Assembly: GCA_007117185.1 (NCBI GenBank)
Contig: SKHA01000224.1
Coordinates: forward strand, 1-19,481
Source of the DNA: Spirochaeta sp.
Lineage (GTDB): Bacteria; Spirochaetota; Spirochaetia; DSM-27196; Alkalispirochaetaceae
Reading direction: 5' to 3'
Length of the DNA stretch: 19,481 nucleotides
Part shown: piece after piece, positions 7,454 through 14,697 of the stretch
Position numbering within the stretch: position 1 is the first letter of the stretch
How the letters are laid out: every line of letters begins with the position of its first letter
Position numbers and translations under genes: made by a program
Notes under the pieces: generated by a model
What the model was told of the DNA's origin: nothing
Databases searched by the model: none
The model's input: the letters and a program-made list of their open reading frames with translations, nothing else

Positions 7454-9523
7454 ATGCTGACATCGTCGCAACAGCAACGGGGACGACGGACCCTTCTCTG
7501 GTTCGGGCTGTTCAACTCTCTCAGTTTCACCCTCGTTACCGGGAACATGATCTCCCTGTACCTGCTTCGCCTCGGTGCAGGCACGACTCTTATCGGGCTG
7601 GTAGCATCCTTTGTGTATCTGTCTTTCTTCTTCCTCATTCCCGGGCGGGCTCTCGTTCCCCGTGTCGGGGTGATGAAGCTCTTCGCCTGGGCGTGGTTGC
7701 TCCGCTACATCGTCATTATGCCGATCCTGCTGGCCCCCCTCTTTCTGGCTGCTGAGAGGCCGGGAGCGGCGTTCGCGCTGGTGGCCGCGGGAGTACTGGG
7801 GTTTCAGACGATACGAGGATTTGGCATCGTTGCCAACACACCGATGTTCAACGGTTTCGCCACGCCGACAATTCGGGGACGCTTCATCAGTCAGTTTCAG
7901 ATGATCGCCGCAGTGGTCTCCATCATCTCCGGAACTGTCGTGGCGTTCATGCTCGGCCCGGACTCATCGATCCTCCGTTACCTGTTTTTCCTGGCATCGG
8001 GAATCGCTTTCGGGCTCTTTGCAGCGGGGCTGCTGTTCTCATTACCGGAGCTGGAGGACCAGCGAGAAAGTGCCCGGGAACCCCTTCGGGCTGTAGTAAG
8101 CCGCACCGTAAAGGATCGCCAGTTCCGGTTTTTTCTGGGGACGTTCTTTCTGCTGGCCATTGCCTCGGGGATCGGTCGCAGTTTCATGATTCTCTTCGCC
8201 AAGCAGGCCTGGGATTTCTCCGACCGTAATGCGTTCCTGATGATTGTGATCGGAAACGCAGGTACCTTTACGGCCGGCTACCTGGGCAGCGTTCTGCTGG
8301 ACAGACTGGGAGCCAAACCACTGATCCTCTTCTCGGTAATTATCTTCATAATTGGTCTGGTTGTGGCCGTTTTCGTTATGCCATTCCTCTCATCCCAGGT
8401 GATCCTGCTGATGGCGATCGCTTTTCTGCTGACATCTTTCGGATTCTCCGGTGGGGAGAACAGCTTTCAGGCCTATTTCTTCGGTCTTACCAAACCGGCG
8501 GATCGGCTGAACCTTGGGGTCCTCTATTTTGTCACTCTTGGGGCAGGAGGAACCCTGGGGGCCCTCGTGGCCGGCGTTCTTCTGGATGGTCTGTTCCTGG
8601 TGATGCCGGTACGAAGCGCGTTCCAGGTTTTCCTGGTGATGGTTCTGGCCCTGCTGGTGGTTACCCTCCTCTTCGCACGACGATTGCCGTCGTTGGGAGC
8701 CGAAACGTTTCGCGACACTCTGGGTGTCATTTTTTCGCTACGGGACCTGCGGGCGGTAACCTCGGTAAATCGCCTGGAACGCAGTGAAACCCTCCAGGAG
8801 GAACGCAGCGCCTTGCGCGGCCTCATGCAGACCCCGACAGCACGGGTGGCGGAAACAGGGATCGAACGGTTATCCTCCCCCAGCTACGTCATTCGCTCTG
8901 AAGCGCTGGATCTGCTGATGAACGTCCCCTACACCGATCAGATCCAGGAGGCCCTGATTGAGCATCTCCGGGAGGCGCCTCACACCACAGCTTCCCAGGC
9001 AGCACGGATTCTCGGGCTTCGCGGGAATTCCGGGGCGATCCGGCCGCTGCGACAATGCCTCGAATCTGACGACCACATTCTGGCGGGACGCGCGGCGATC
9101 GCCCTGTGCCGACTGGGTGACGAGGGTGCTCTTGAGCGGATCCGGGAAATGCTGAAAGCCGATGCCACTCCCACCCAGATCGTCCATGCCGCCGCCGCAA
9201 TGCAGCTTTCAGGGGCCCCCGGGGACGCCCTTCCCTTGCTGCAGGTGTTGCTCACCCGGGAGCTCCCTGGATATGTGGCCGACGAAATGATTCTCGCCGT
9301 TGCGCACCTGCTGGGCTTCGGCACGTGGTTCTACCCGCGGTACACACGATTCTGTCGGGGTGAGGAACCCGCAGCGGTTCTTGATCCCGAGGTTATCCAA
9401 CGGTTTGATGTTTCTAAACTGGACCTTCCGGGTGAGCTGTCATGGCCGGCTGGAACGGAAGATCCCCGGACACTCTTCCTGTTGAATGCTTACGCCCAAT
9501 GGAAGAACCTTGACAATGGCTGA
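7454..9523 (+). CDS. MFS-type permease with C-terminal HEAT-like repeat domain
   Basis: A 689-residue two-part protein. Residues 1-410 hold about twelve hydrophobic helices in two groups, separated by a charged loop at about 198-222, the layout of the major facilitator superfamily. GYLGSVLLDRLGAKPLILFS (275-294) fits the loop between the first two helices of the second half. A linker (411-460) leads to about 160 residues of short paired helices (465-620) with A-L-G spacing, such as AARILGLRGNSGAIRPLRQC and AAIALCRLGDEGALERIREM. These look like HEAT or PBS-lyase-type repeats and should face the cytoplasm. The substrate is unknown. The ATG at 7454 is chosen because the membrane domain starts right after it; the longer open frame runs through the CDF gene on the other strand. 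The 3' end overlaps the TatD start by 8 bases. Confidence 0.82.
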   Translation: MLTSSQQQRGRRTLLWFGLFNSLSFTLVTGNMISLYLLRLGAGTTLIGLVASFVYLSFFFLIPGRALVPRVGVMKLFAWAWLLRYIVIMPILLAPLFLAAERPGAAFALVAAGVLGFQTIRGFGIVANTPMFNGFATPTIRGRFISQFQMIAAVVSIISGTVVAFMLGPDSSILRYLFFLASGIAFGLFAAGLLFSLPELEDQRESAREPLRAVVSRTVKDRQFRFFLGTFFLLAIASGIGRSFMILFAKQAWDFSDRNAFLMIVIGNAGTFTAGYLGSVLLDRLGAKPLILFSVIIFIIGLVVAVFVMPFLSSQVILLMAIAFLLTSFGFSGGENSFQAYFFGLTKPADRLNLGVLYFVTLGAGGTLGALVAGVLLDGLFLVMPVRSAFQVFLVMVLALLVVTLLFARRLPSLGAETFRDTLGVIFSLRDLRAVTSVNRLERSETLQEERSALRGLMQTPTARVAETGIERLSSPSYVIRSEALDLLMNVPYTDQIQEALIEHLREAPHTTASQAARILGLRGNSGAIRPLRQCLESDDHILAGRAAIALCRLGDEGALERIREMLKADATPTQIVHAAAAMQLSGAPGDALPLLQVLLTRELPGYVADEMILAVAHLLGFGTWFYPRYTRFCRGEEPAAVLDPEVIQRFDVSKLDLPGELSWPAGTEDPRTLFLLNAYAQWKNLDNG

Positions 9524-10343
9524 TCAGCGCGCAGTTGAGGTTTCATCGCTTCTTCCCGGGATGACGGACAGTCACTTTCACAGTCGTGCGTTGGCGGCGC
9601 GGGGAGTTGATCCGGCCTCCCTGATCGCCCAACTGAGAGAGCACCATTTCGGATCAATTATCGACGTGGCGATACGTCCTGACGATCTTCTGGAACCGGG
9701 TATCGGTGCGGACGTTGCGGATGTCTACCAGACCTGTGGTCTCCACCCCTCCCACACCGCAGATCCGGACTGGCAAGAGATGCTGCAGCTGATGGAGTCA
9801 TTTCTGTCGCAAAATTCTGCGCGACCAAGACCACTTGTTGCGGTTGGTGAGACCGGACTGGACTGGTTCCGTCAGTACGCTCCCCGGGAGCGCCAGCTGG
9901 AAATCTTTCGGGTGCACCTGAGACTTGCCCGTCAGGCGGATCTTCCGGTGATCGTTCATAACCGCGACGCCGATGAAGATTGCTGGCAGTGCCTCTTCCA
10001 AGCGGACCTTTCTCGAGGCGGTGTCATGCACTGCTTCAGCTCCAGTCCATCCTGGGTGCAAAAATTCGCCGCCCTTGGAATGTATATCAGCTTCGCGGGA
10101 AACGTTACCTTCAAAAATGCCGAAGCATTACGGGAAGCGGCGCGGTGCGTCCCTGCTGATCGGCTGCTCCTGGAGACAGATGCCCCGTTCCTGGCTCCTC
10201 ACCCGCGGAGAGGACAAACGAATCACCCCGGGCTCATTGGCCACACCTATCAGGCGGTCGCCGACGCCCGGGGCATCCCGATTCAGGAACTGGTAGACCT
10301 GGCAGCGGAGAATCTGCGGACGCTGTTCAGAACCTCAGAATGA
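9516..10343 (+). CDS. TatD-family metal-dependent hydrolase (DNase)
   Basis: 275 residues, the usual TatD length, with a TIM-barrel metallohydrolase signature: H20 and H22 (TDSHFH), E112 (GETGLDW), H148 (PVIVHNRDA), H172 (VMHCFSS) and D222 (LLLETDAPFLAP), then HPRRGQTNHPG (229-239), a variant of the family's RGKRNEP segment. The family has Mg-dependent 3'-5' exonuclease or D-aminoacyl-tRNA deacylase activity and is cytoplasmic. The ATG at 9516 overlaps the upstream stop as ATGGCTGA, suggesting translational coupling; an in-frame ATG at 9486 is less likely because it would add ten residues deep inside the upstream gene. The 3' end overlaps the convergent kinase gene by 9 bases. Confidence 0.9.
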   Translation: MADQRAVEVSSLLPGMTDSHFHSRALAARGVDPASLIAQLREHHFGSIIDVAIRPDDLLEPGIGADVADVYQTCGLHPSHTADPDWQEMLQLMESFLSQNSARPRPLVAVGETGLDWFRQYAPRERQLEIFRVHLRLARQADLPVIVHNRDADEDCWQCLFQADLSRGGVMHCFSSSPSWVQKFAALGMYISFAGNVTFKNAEALREAARCVPADRLLLETDAPFLAPHPRRGQTNHPGLIGHTYQAVADARGIPIQELVDLAAENLRTLFRTSE

Positions 10344-11504
10344 CCCGGGAAGTTCAACGGTCACAGCGGTCCCACAGCCCTCACAACTCTCTACACGTAA
10401 CGTGCCGCGATGAGCCTCCACAATTGTCCGGACCACCAGCAGCCCCAGGCCGGTGCCGCCGGCATGGGATCGCGAAAAGAACGGCTCAAAGATGCGCTGC
10501 TGCAGCTCCTCAGGAATACCCTCACCGGTGTCCCGAACTGTGTAGACAACTCCGTTACCGCGACGCTCGACGATGAGCGATACCGTTCCACCGCTGCGGC
10601 AGGCCTTGCGGCCGTTCTCCATGAGGTTCAACAGTACCCGGGTAATTCGCTGCTGATCCATCACCACTGAAGAATCATCGTCACAAACTACCGTCAATGC
10701 TACCTGAAACGCACGATGACGCTCCTCCAGATAGTGTATCGCCTGACGGGCCACCTCTGCAGGGTTGACCACGGAGAGATCCAGCCGTACTTCACCCCGG
10801 GTGTAGTCAAGCAGCTCCCCGGAAAGGTGTGAAAGCCGGTCCGCTTCGGTTCGGATCCGCCGGGCGAAATCGTGAACCTTTTTCGGCTCCGTGGCGACCT
10901 GATCCAGCATCGCGGCGTACCCCTTCATGACCGCTACTGGGTTACGAATGTCGTGGAGGATCATGTTGGACATCTTACCCAGGTTGGACAGGCGATCGTT
11001 CATCAACAGTTCCTGCTGAGCCTGCTCAAGCTGGGCGTACGCTCGCTGCAGCTCCTCGTTACGCAAATGCAGGTCCATAACAAAACTGTCGTTGCTGTTT
11101 CTGACAATCGCCGAGAGCGATTTCATGATGGAGATTGCAAGTTGGGGGTGAACCTTCACCAACCCGTGAAACTGGTCCCGCTCCAGGTACAGGAATGAAA
11201 CATCCCCTGCGGCCACCGCTGTTGCGCTCCGTGGCAGCGCGTCTACCAGGGCCATCTCACCGAACACCTGGCCCGGGCCATGGGTTACCAGGTGGCTGGC
11301 TACCTCAGTGCCGTACCCCTTCCACAACGCAACTGTCCCTGACAGGAGGATGTAGAGTCGGTCCCCCTTCTCGCCCTCCCGGAAGATCACCTCTCCTTTG
11401 GGCAGAGCTGTCTCGATGCATGCAGCTACGACCGCGTCTATAGCGTTATCCGGAAGATTGTGAAAATAATCGGTATTGCGAAGAAATGCTCCGGCGTCGC
11501 CCAT
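10335..11504 (-). CDS. Cyclic-nucleotide-binding histidine kinase
   Basis: 389 residues, soluble. An N-terminal CRP-like cyclic-nucleotide-binding domain (about 12-125) has GEVIFREGEKGDRLYILLSG (37-56) and a full phosphate-binding cassette FGEMALVDALPRSATAVA (81-98, with E83 and R92), so nucleotide binding looks possible. A short coiled coil (145-172) joins it to a HisKA domain with H184 (MILHDIRNP) and a HATPase domain: N-box LLNLMENGRKA (291-301), G1 DTGEGI (325-330), F-box, G2 GGTGLGL (349-355). It should autophosphorylate and donate to a response regulator that is not in this window. The ATG at 11504 has GAGGA 9 bases upstream. It follows flaA on the same strand, just past the terminator at 11523-11555, and I see no separate promoter. 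Confidence 0.9.
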   Translation of the reverse strand: MGDAGAFLRNTDYFHNLPDNAIDAVVAACIETALPKGEVIFREGEKGDRLYILLSGTVALWKGYGTEVASHLVTHGPGQVFGEMALVDALPRSATAVAAGDVSFLYLERDQFHGLVKVHPQLAISIMKSLSAIVRNSNDSFVMDLHLRNEELQRAYAQLEQAQQELLMNDRLSNLGKMSNMILHDIRNPVAVMKGYAAMLDQVATEPKKVHDFARRIRTEADRLSHLSGELLDYTRGEVRLDLSVVNPAEVARQAIHYLEERHRAFQVALTVVCDDDSSVVMDQQRITRVLLNLMENGRKACRSGGTVSLIVERRGNGVVYTVRDTGEGIPEELQQRIFEPFFSRSHAGGTGLGLLVVRTIVEAHRGTLRVESCEGCGTAVTVELPGSF

Positions 11505-11522
11505 GTTCAATATTCCTCGGTC

Positions 11523-11555
11523 AGAAGAAAAGAAAAGCCTCCCGGAGGGGAGGCT
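11523..11555 (-). terminator. Rho-independent terminator after the flaA pair
   Basis: On the minus strand a perfect 8-bp stem (11555-11548 with 11543-11536, AGCCTCCC with GGGAGGCT) closes a 4-base loop and is followed by a T-rich run with a few C (11535-11523). It begins 20 bases after the stop of the second flaA-like gene and ends 18 bases before the kinase ATG. Confidence 0.85.
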
Positions 11556-11575
11556 GATTGCCAACAGCGACGGTC

Positions 11576-12280
11576 TTACCAGCCGTCGACCATATCGTCG
11601 GGATCGCGAATATCCTCTCCAAAGAGGTCAGTAACCGCCCGCATGTCGTCAAAGTAGACATAGAACGTACCGTACGCCTCCTCAATCGCCGCATCAATCA
11701 CCAGACCCAGAACCTTCAGCCCCGTCTCAGTGTTGTAGTGGGGATTACGCTGACGGATTGTGGGAGGTATGGCGACGGTCATCTGCCGCCACCCGGTGTG
11801 GTTGAGTCGCCCCATGGGCAAAACGTTGATGTTACCAAAGAAGTCCTCAACCACCAGACTGAGGCGGTGGTTGAAGTTTCTTCCAACCACCCAAACCGAG
11901 ATCGTCTTGACGATTCCCGGGATCGCGATCGGCCTGACCGGCCGCAGGGAGAGTGTTGCTGAACCGCGCCGGTAGAAATCGGTGCGCACACCAATAACGA
12001 AGTCGTCTACCGGTTCGATACCCGCAGCTTCTTCCGAAGGAATCGGCTCCTTGTCCGCCGGTCCACCAGCTACGCGGCGATGCATGATCAGCCCGCGATC
12101 TGCCGGAATGGACGAGATCCAGAAACCCGGATCCTCGAAGCGGTTTACCGAGACTTCCTGAAGATTCTGTTGTGCCGTGTCTACACCGAGTGCCCCGGGC
12201 TGCGCCGGAGTGTCCTGAGCGAATACCGGGAACGCCACCAGGGCCAGAAACACCGTAACAGCTACGATCTTTTTCATCAT
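11576..12280 (-). CDS. flaA: FlaA-type periplasmic flagellar filament sheath protein, second copy
   Basis: 234 residues with a Sec signal peptide (MMKK, hydrophobic to 20, likely cut after VFA at 19-21). The mature part has the FlaA pattern also seen in the upstream gene: NRFEDPGFW (aligned with the VIEDFDNPAESPW of the neighbour), ISVWVVGRNFNHRLSLVVED, NVLPMGRLNHTGWRQMTVAI and TFYVYFDDMRAVTDLFGED. FlaA proteins are exported and sheathe the FlaB core of spirochaete endoflagella. The ATG at 12280 overlaps the upstream stop (TGATG), with GAGGGG 5 bases upstream; a GTG at 12283 and an ATG at 12277 are possible. It shares the upstream gene's promoter and ends at a terminator. Which FlaA subtype it is cannot be told without alignment. 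Confidence 0.85.
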   Translation of the reverse strand: MMKKIVAVTVFLALVAFPVFAQDTPAQPGALGVDTAQQNLQEVSVNRFEDPGFWISSIPADRGLIMHRRVAGGPADKEPIPSEEAAGIEPVDDFVIGVRTDFYRRGSATLSLRPVRPIAIPGIVKTISVWVVGRNFNHRLSLVVEDFFGNINVLPMGRLNHTGWRQMTVAIPPTIRQRNPHYNTETGLKVLGLVIDAAIEEAYGTFYVYFDDMRAVTDLFGEDIRDPDDMVDGW

Positions 12281-13041
12281 CACATCCCCTCACCTTCGGC
12301 CCAGAGCTCCTGAACAAAATCGGGATTCCGCAAGTCTTCCCCGTCAAAGGGTTCACGATACATGTCAGTTTCAACCTTTATCTCATCCAGGTATACGAAG
12401 AAACCGTTCACCCGCTCTTCAGGGCGGGTCCACAGAACGATCTTCCGCAACTCCAGACTGCGCAGATCCGACGTGAACTCACCGGAGCGAATCTCAGCAA
12501 CGTACCGGGTGGTCTGGGGGATCCATGTGGGAATCGAGATCCGGAGGTTTCTCCAACCACGATGATTGATGTTTCCGAGGTTGAGCACGTGGGTCATCCC
12601 GCGGTAGTCCTGTACATGGATATCCATGTAGTAATCAAAGTTGGATCCCCATACCCACATATCGAAGTTACGCACACGACCCGGAATGGGTATGCCCCGG
12701 GGAACCATCTCACCGTCGTCGTCTTCCTCTACCGGGATAAACTCGACAAAGTTGTACCCCTGGCGGTTGAACGCCGCCTGTACACCCAGCACCCGTAACT
12801 CACGGCCCTCCGGCTCCCGACGATAGAGCGCCTGGGGGAAGGTTCGTACGTACGACATCCGGGGATAGTCTTCGGCGATAAAACGGCTTCCTACCACCAT
12901 CCACGGGCTCTCCGCGGGGTTGTCAAAGTCTTCAATGACGAATGACTGGTAGTTGGTTGTGGCCTGCTGCTGCGCTGATGCGACGGCAGGCATCAGGAAC
13001 ACAACCACAAGGCCGAGACTGAGCAGGCGACCTGTTCTCAT
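12280..13041 (-). CDS. flaA: FlaA-type periplasmic flagellar filament sheath protein, first copy
   Basis: 253 residues with a signal peptide (MRTGRLLSL, likely cut after ASA at 21-23). Core FlaA features are VIEDFDNPAESPWMVVGSRF near the mature N-terminus, NFDMWVWGSNFDYYMDIHVQ, VLNLGNINHRGWRNLRISIP, IVLWTRPEERVNGFFVYLDE and a C-terminal IKVETDMYREPFDGEDLRNP. It is clearly homologous to the next gene but diverged, so this is an old duplication. AAGGAG 6 bases before the ATG at 13041 is a good ribosome binding site. It is preceded by a near-consensus promoter and a structured leader. Tandem flaA-like genes are known in Treponema and Leptospira. Confidence 0.88.
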   Translation of the reverse strand: MRTGRLLSLGLVVVFLMPAVASAQQQATTNYQSFVIEDFDNPAESPWMVVGSRFIAEDYPRMSYVRTFPQALYRREPEGRELRVLGVQAAFNRQGYNFVEFIPVEEDDDGEMVPRGIPIPGRVRNFDMWVWGSNFDYYMDIHVQDYRGMTHVLNLGNINHRGWRNLRISIPTWIPQTTRYVAEIRSGEFTSDLRSLELRKIVLWTRPEERVNGFFVYLDEIKVETDMYREPFDGEDLRNPDFVQELWAEGEGM

Positions 13042-13066
13042 TGTCAGCTCCTTACAGAATCCATAA

Positions 13067-13096
13067 CGCTCGGGAGGACAACCTCAAATTCGAGCG
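13067..13096 (-). other. Stem-loop in the flaA mRNA leader
   Basis: On the minus strand CGCTCG (13096-13091) pairs with CGAGCG (13072-13067), and inside them GAGG (13085-13082) pairs with CCTC (13077-13074) around a TTGT loop. An asymmetric 5-to-1 internal loop separates the two stems. The structure sits about 7 bases from the predicted 5' end and 26 bases before the flaA start codon, leaving the Shine-Dalgarno free. It may protect the mRNA 5' end. Confidence 0.5.
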
Positions 13097-13109
13097 ATGC
13101 AGTAGGGGC

Positions 13110-13139
13110 ATTATAGGAACCGCCCCATTGCTTTGTCAA
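13110..13139 (-). promoter_or_regulatory. Strong sigma-70 promoter of the flaA pair
   Basis: Minus strand: perfect TTGACA (13139-13134), 18-base spacer, perfect TATAAT (13115-13110). Predicted start near 13103, giving a leader of about 60 bases. It is the best promoter in the window, as expected for abundant structural proteins. It is a housekeeping type and not a sigma-28 type. Confidence 0.8.
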
Positions 13140-13165
13140 ACCATAGTGACAAACTATCTTCAAAT

Positions 13166-13909
13166 TTAGTATCGGACGAAGCGGGATACCATATAGACAT
13201 ATTCGCTTGCTTCGGGATCTTTATCAAGCGTTCGCACCGTTTCAGCGAGGTCGATGACCACCGCCCCGGCGATTCTGATTCCGGCCCGGCGCAAACGCGT
13301 ACCGTGGGCGGCAAACAGGAGTTCAAGAACCAGCGGAGGCGGATCCGGCAGTGAGTTGGAAATGACCCGGGCCAGGGAGACGCCAAAGTCTCCAGAAAGA
13401 ATCAGAATCCCGGCCAGACCATCATTGCGGTGGATCTCCCGACGTACCCCGGCCATTGACTGCTCAGCATCGCCGTCGGTGGACACGGTAAGAATGGTGA
13501 TCGCCGGGTTCACCTCCCGCAGCCGGCCCGCCTCTCCCTGACGGCGTGCATCCTGGTCAGGTACCACCACAAGAATCGGCAGGTCCGTCTCTTCGGAGAG
13601 CCACTGCGCAGCGCTCTCCAGAGCTCCCTGGCGATCGTCGGGAAGACGCAGCGCCCGGGGACCACCATCACGTCCTGACGCGTCATCCCACAGGTGGGAA
13701 AACAGGAGCACGTCCCGGTCTTCCCGGGCAACCCGTCCCGCAGGAGCGAGCCGCGCGATCAGGGGAACCCGGCGCAGCTCCCCACGAACATCGTCGGCGA
13801 GGGTGCTCTCAGCAAGGTCCGGGGGCACATGCAGATAAACCGGGGCACACGCCGCCAGCAGAAGCACCGACGCCAGAAGGCCCAGCGCCATGAACCCCCT
13901 GTCAGGCAT
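13166..13909 (-). CDS. Putative lipoprotein of unknown function
   Basis: 247 residues. A signal peptide with lipobox LAAC (18-21, C21) points to a membrane-anchored lipoprotein. The body alternates beta strands and helices (LPILVVVPDQDARR, ITILTVSTDGDA, LAGILILSGDFG, GAVVIDLAETV), a Rossmann-like or periplasmic-binding-protein-like pattern, but I recognise no family. A signalling or ligand-binding role would be a guess. The ATG at 13909 overlaps the stop of the upstream membrane protein gene as ATGCCTGA, with AAGGGGAG just upstream, so the two are translationally coupled. The flaA promoter starts 27 bases past its stop. Some read-through into flaA is possible because no terminator hairpin separates them. 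Confidence 0.75.
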   Translation of the reverse strand: MPDRGFMALGLLASVLLLAACAPVYLHVPPDLAESTLADDVRGELRRVPLIARLAPAGRVAREDRDVLLFSHLWDDASGRDGGPRALRLPDDRQGALESAAQWLSEETDLPILVVVPDQDARRQGEAGRLREVNPAITILTVSTDGDAEQSMAGVRREIHRNDGLAGILILSGDFGVSLARVISNSLPDPPPLVLELLFAAHGTRLRRAGIRIAGAVVIDLAETVRTLDKDPEASEYVYMVSRFVRY

Positions 13910-14579
13910 CTCTCCCCTTGCTTCGGAGAATGTACCACAGAAGAACCGCGGCACCGGAAACGAGTATCAACGCAACCATTCCCACCGCCGCCAACGGTCG
14001 GAACCACTCGAGCCACATTGATCCCAGCGCCGCCGGAACTACCAGAAACGGAAGCCCCCAGATCACCTTTCCCGGCCGTGCCATCAGAGCCGGTACAACC
14101 ATAACCACGGCCAGCGTCCGCAGCAGGGGGTGAAGCAGCGCGGTTACGCCGGTCCAGCCACCACTGTAGCGCACCGCGTCCAACCCACCGGACAACAGAT
14201 ACGCCGTAGCCAAAAAGAGGAGAAGATGAAGCATTCGCTCAAGCGGCTCTTCAGCCACGTGCCGCTGGTACCACCAGGCGGCGACCGGGACCGCAACCAG
14301 GAACACAAGATGATGGGTGACCAGATGGTACAGGAACAAGCCTCCGGGGTTGTAGCGGTACGGTACCACCCAGGCAAGAACGAGGTGCAGGGTGTACAGC
14401 GCCAGGGTCGCCACCAGGGACCTCACAATGGAAAACCGGATCAGCCGATACCGACGATCCGCTGCAGACCCCGCTGGGTCACCGTGTTCAAGAAACTGCA
14501 TCAGCAACGTTCCGGTAACTCCGGCTGCAAGCGGCGCGGAGAGGATAGGAAAAAAGAGCATAGCAGTGGTACGGTACAT
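13902..14579 (-). CDS. Polytopic membrane protein of unknown function
   Basis: 225 residues with six or seven hydrophobic helices (about 8-28, 50-72, 80-102, 107-122, 148-165, 173-190, 196-217). Several histidines lie in or near helices 2-4 (ATLALYTLHLVLAWVVPYRY, FLYHLVTHHLVFLVAV, ERMLHLLLFLATAYLL), a feature of metal- or haem-binding membrane proteins but not proof of one. No family recognised. The start is uncertain: ATG at 14579 is taken, a second in-frame ATG at 14561 would also leave an intact first helix, and neither has a good Shine-Dalgarno. A TATTCT lies 11 bases upstream of 14579. The gene overlaps the lipoprotein gene by 8 bases, so they probably act together. Confidence 0.72.
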   Translation of the reverse strand: MYRTTAMLFFPILSAPLAAGVTGTLLMQFLEHGDPAGSAADRRYRLIRFSIVRSLVATLALYTLHLVLAWVVPYRYNPGGLFLYHLVTHHLVFLVAVPVAAWWYQRHVAEEPLERMLHLLLFLATAYLLSGGLDAVRYSGGWTGVTALLHPLLRTLAVVMVVPALMARPGKVIWGLPFLVVPAALGSMWLEWFRPLAAVGMVALILVSGAAVLLWYILRSKGRDA

Positions 14580-14697
14580 CACTCTTGCGCAGAATACAAG
14601 CAATCACTACCTTTCCCGGAGGTTCGCCATCGTACCGGGAAGTCGTTCCGGATGCATTGTGAATGGCTGTACCCTGCTGCAGAATTTGGGAGGTGCG
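14580..14697. promoter_or_regulatory. Divergent spacer and metX leader region
   Basis: This 118-base gap must hold promoters for both directions. On the minus strand TATTCT (14596-14591) is a fair -10. On the plus strand TTGTGA (14657-14662), 17 bases and CAGAAT (14680-14685) is a weak candidate that would start inside the ribosome binding site, so an earlier start is more likely. CCGGGAA (14635-14641) can pair with TTCCGG (14646-14651), and that arm could pair instead with CCGGA (14616-14620). I find no SAM-I riboswitch signature. Confidence 0.35.

Noticed and set aside
14392..14697. A longer N-terminus for MetX.
   Set aside because: It is antisense to the divergent membrane protein gene, and GGGAGG points to the ATG at 14698, which gives the normal family length.
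14604..14697. SAM riboswitch upstream of metX.
   Set aside because: I looked for the conserved SAM-I core and kink-turn bases and found none. The short pairings seen are not enough to call a riboswitch.
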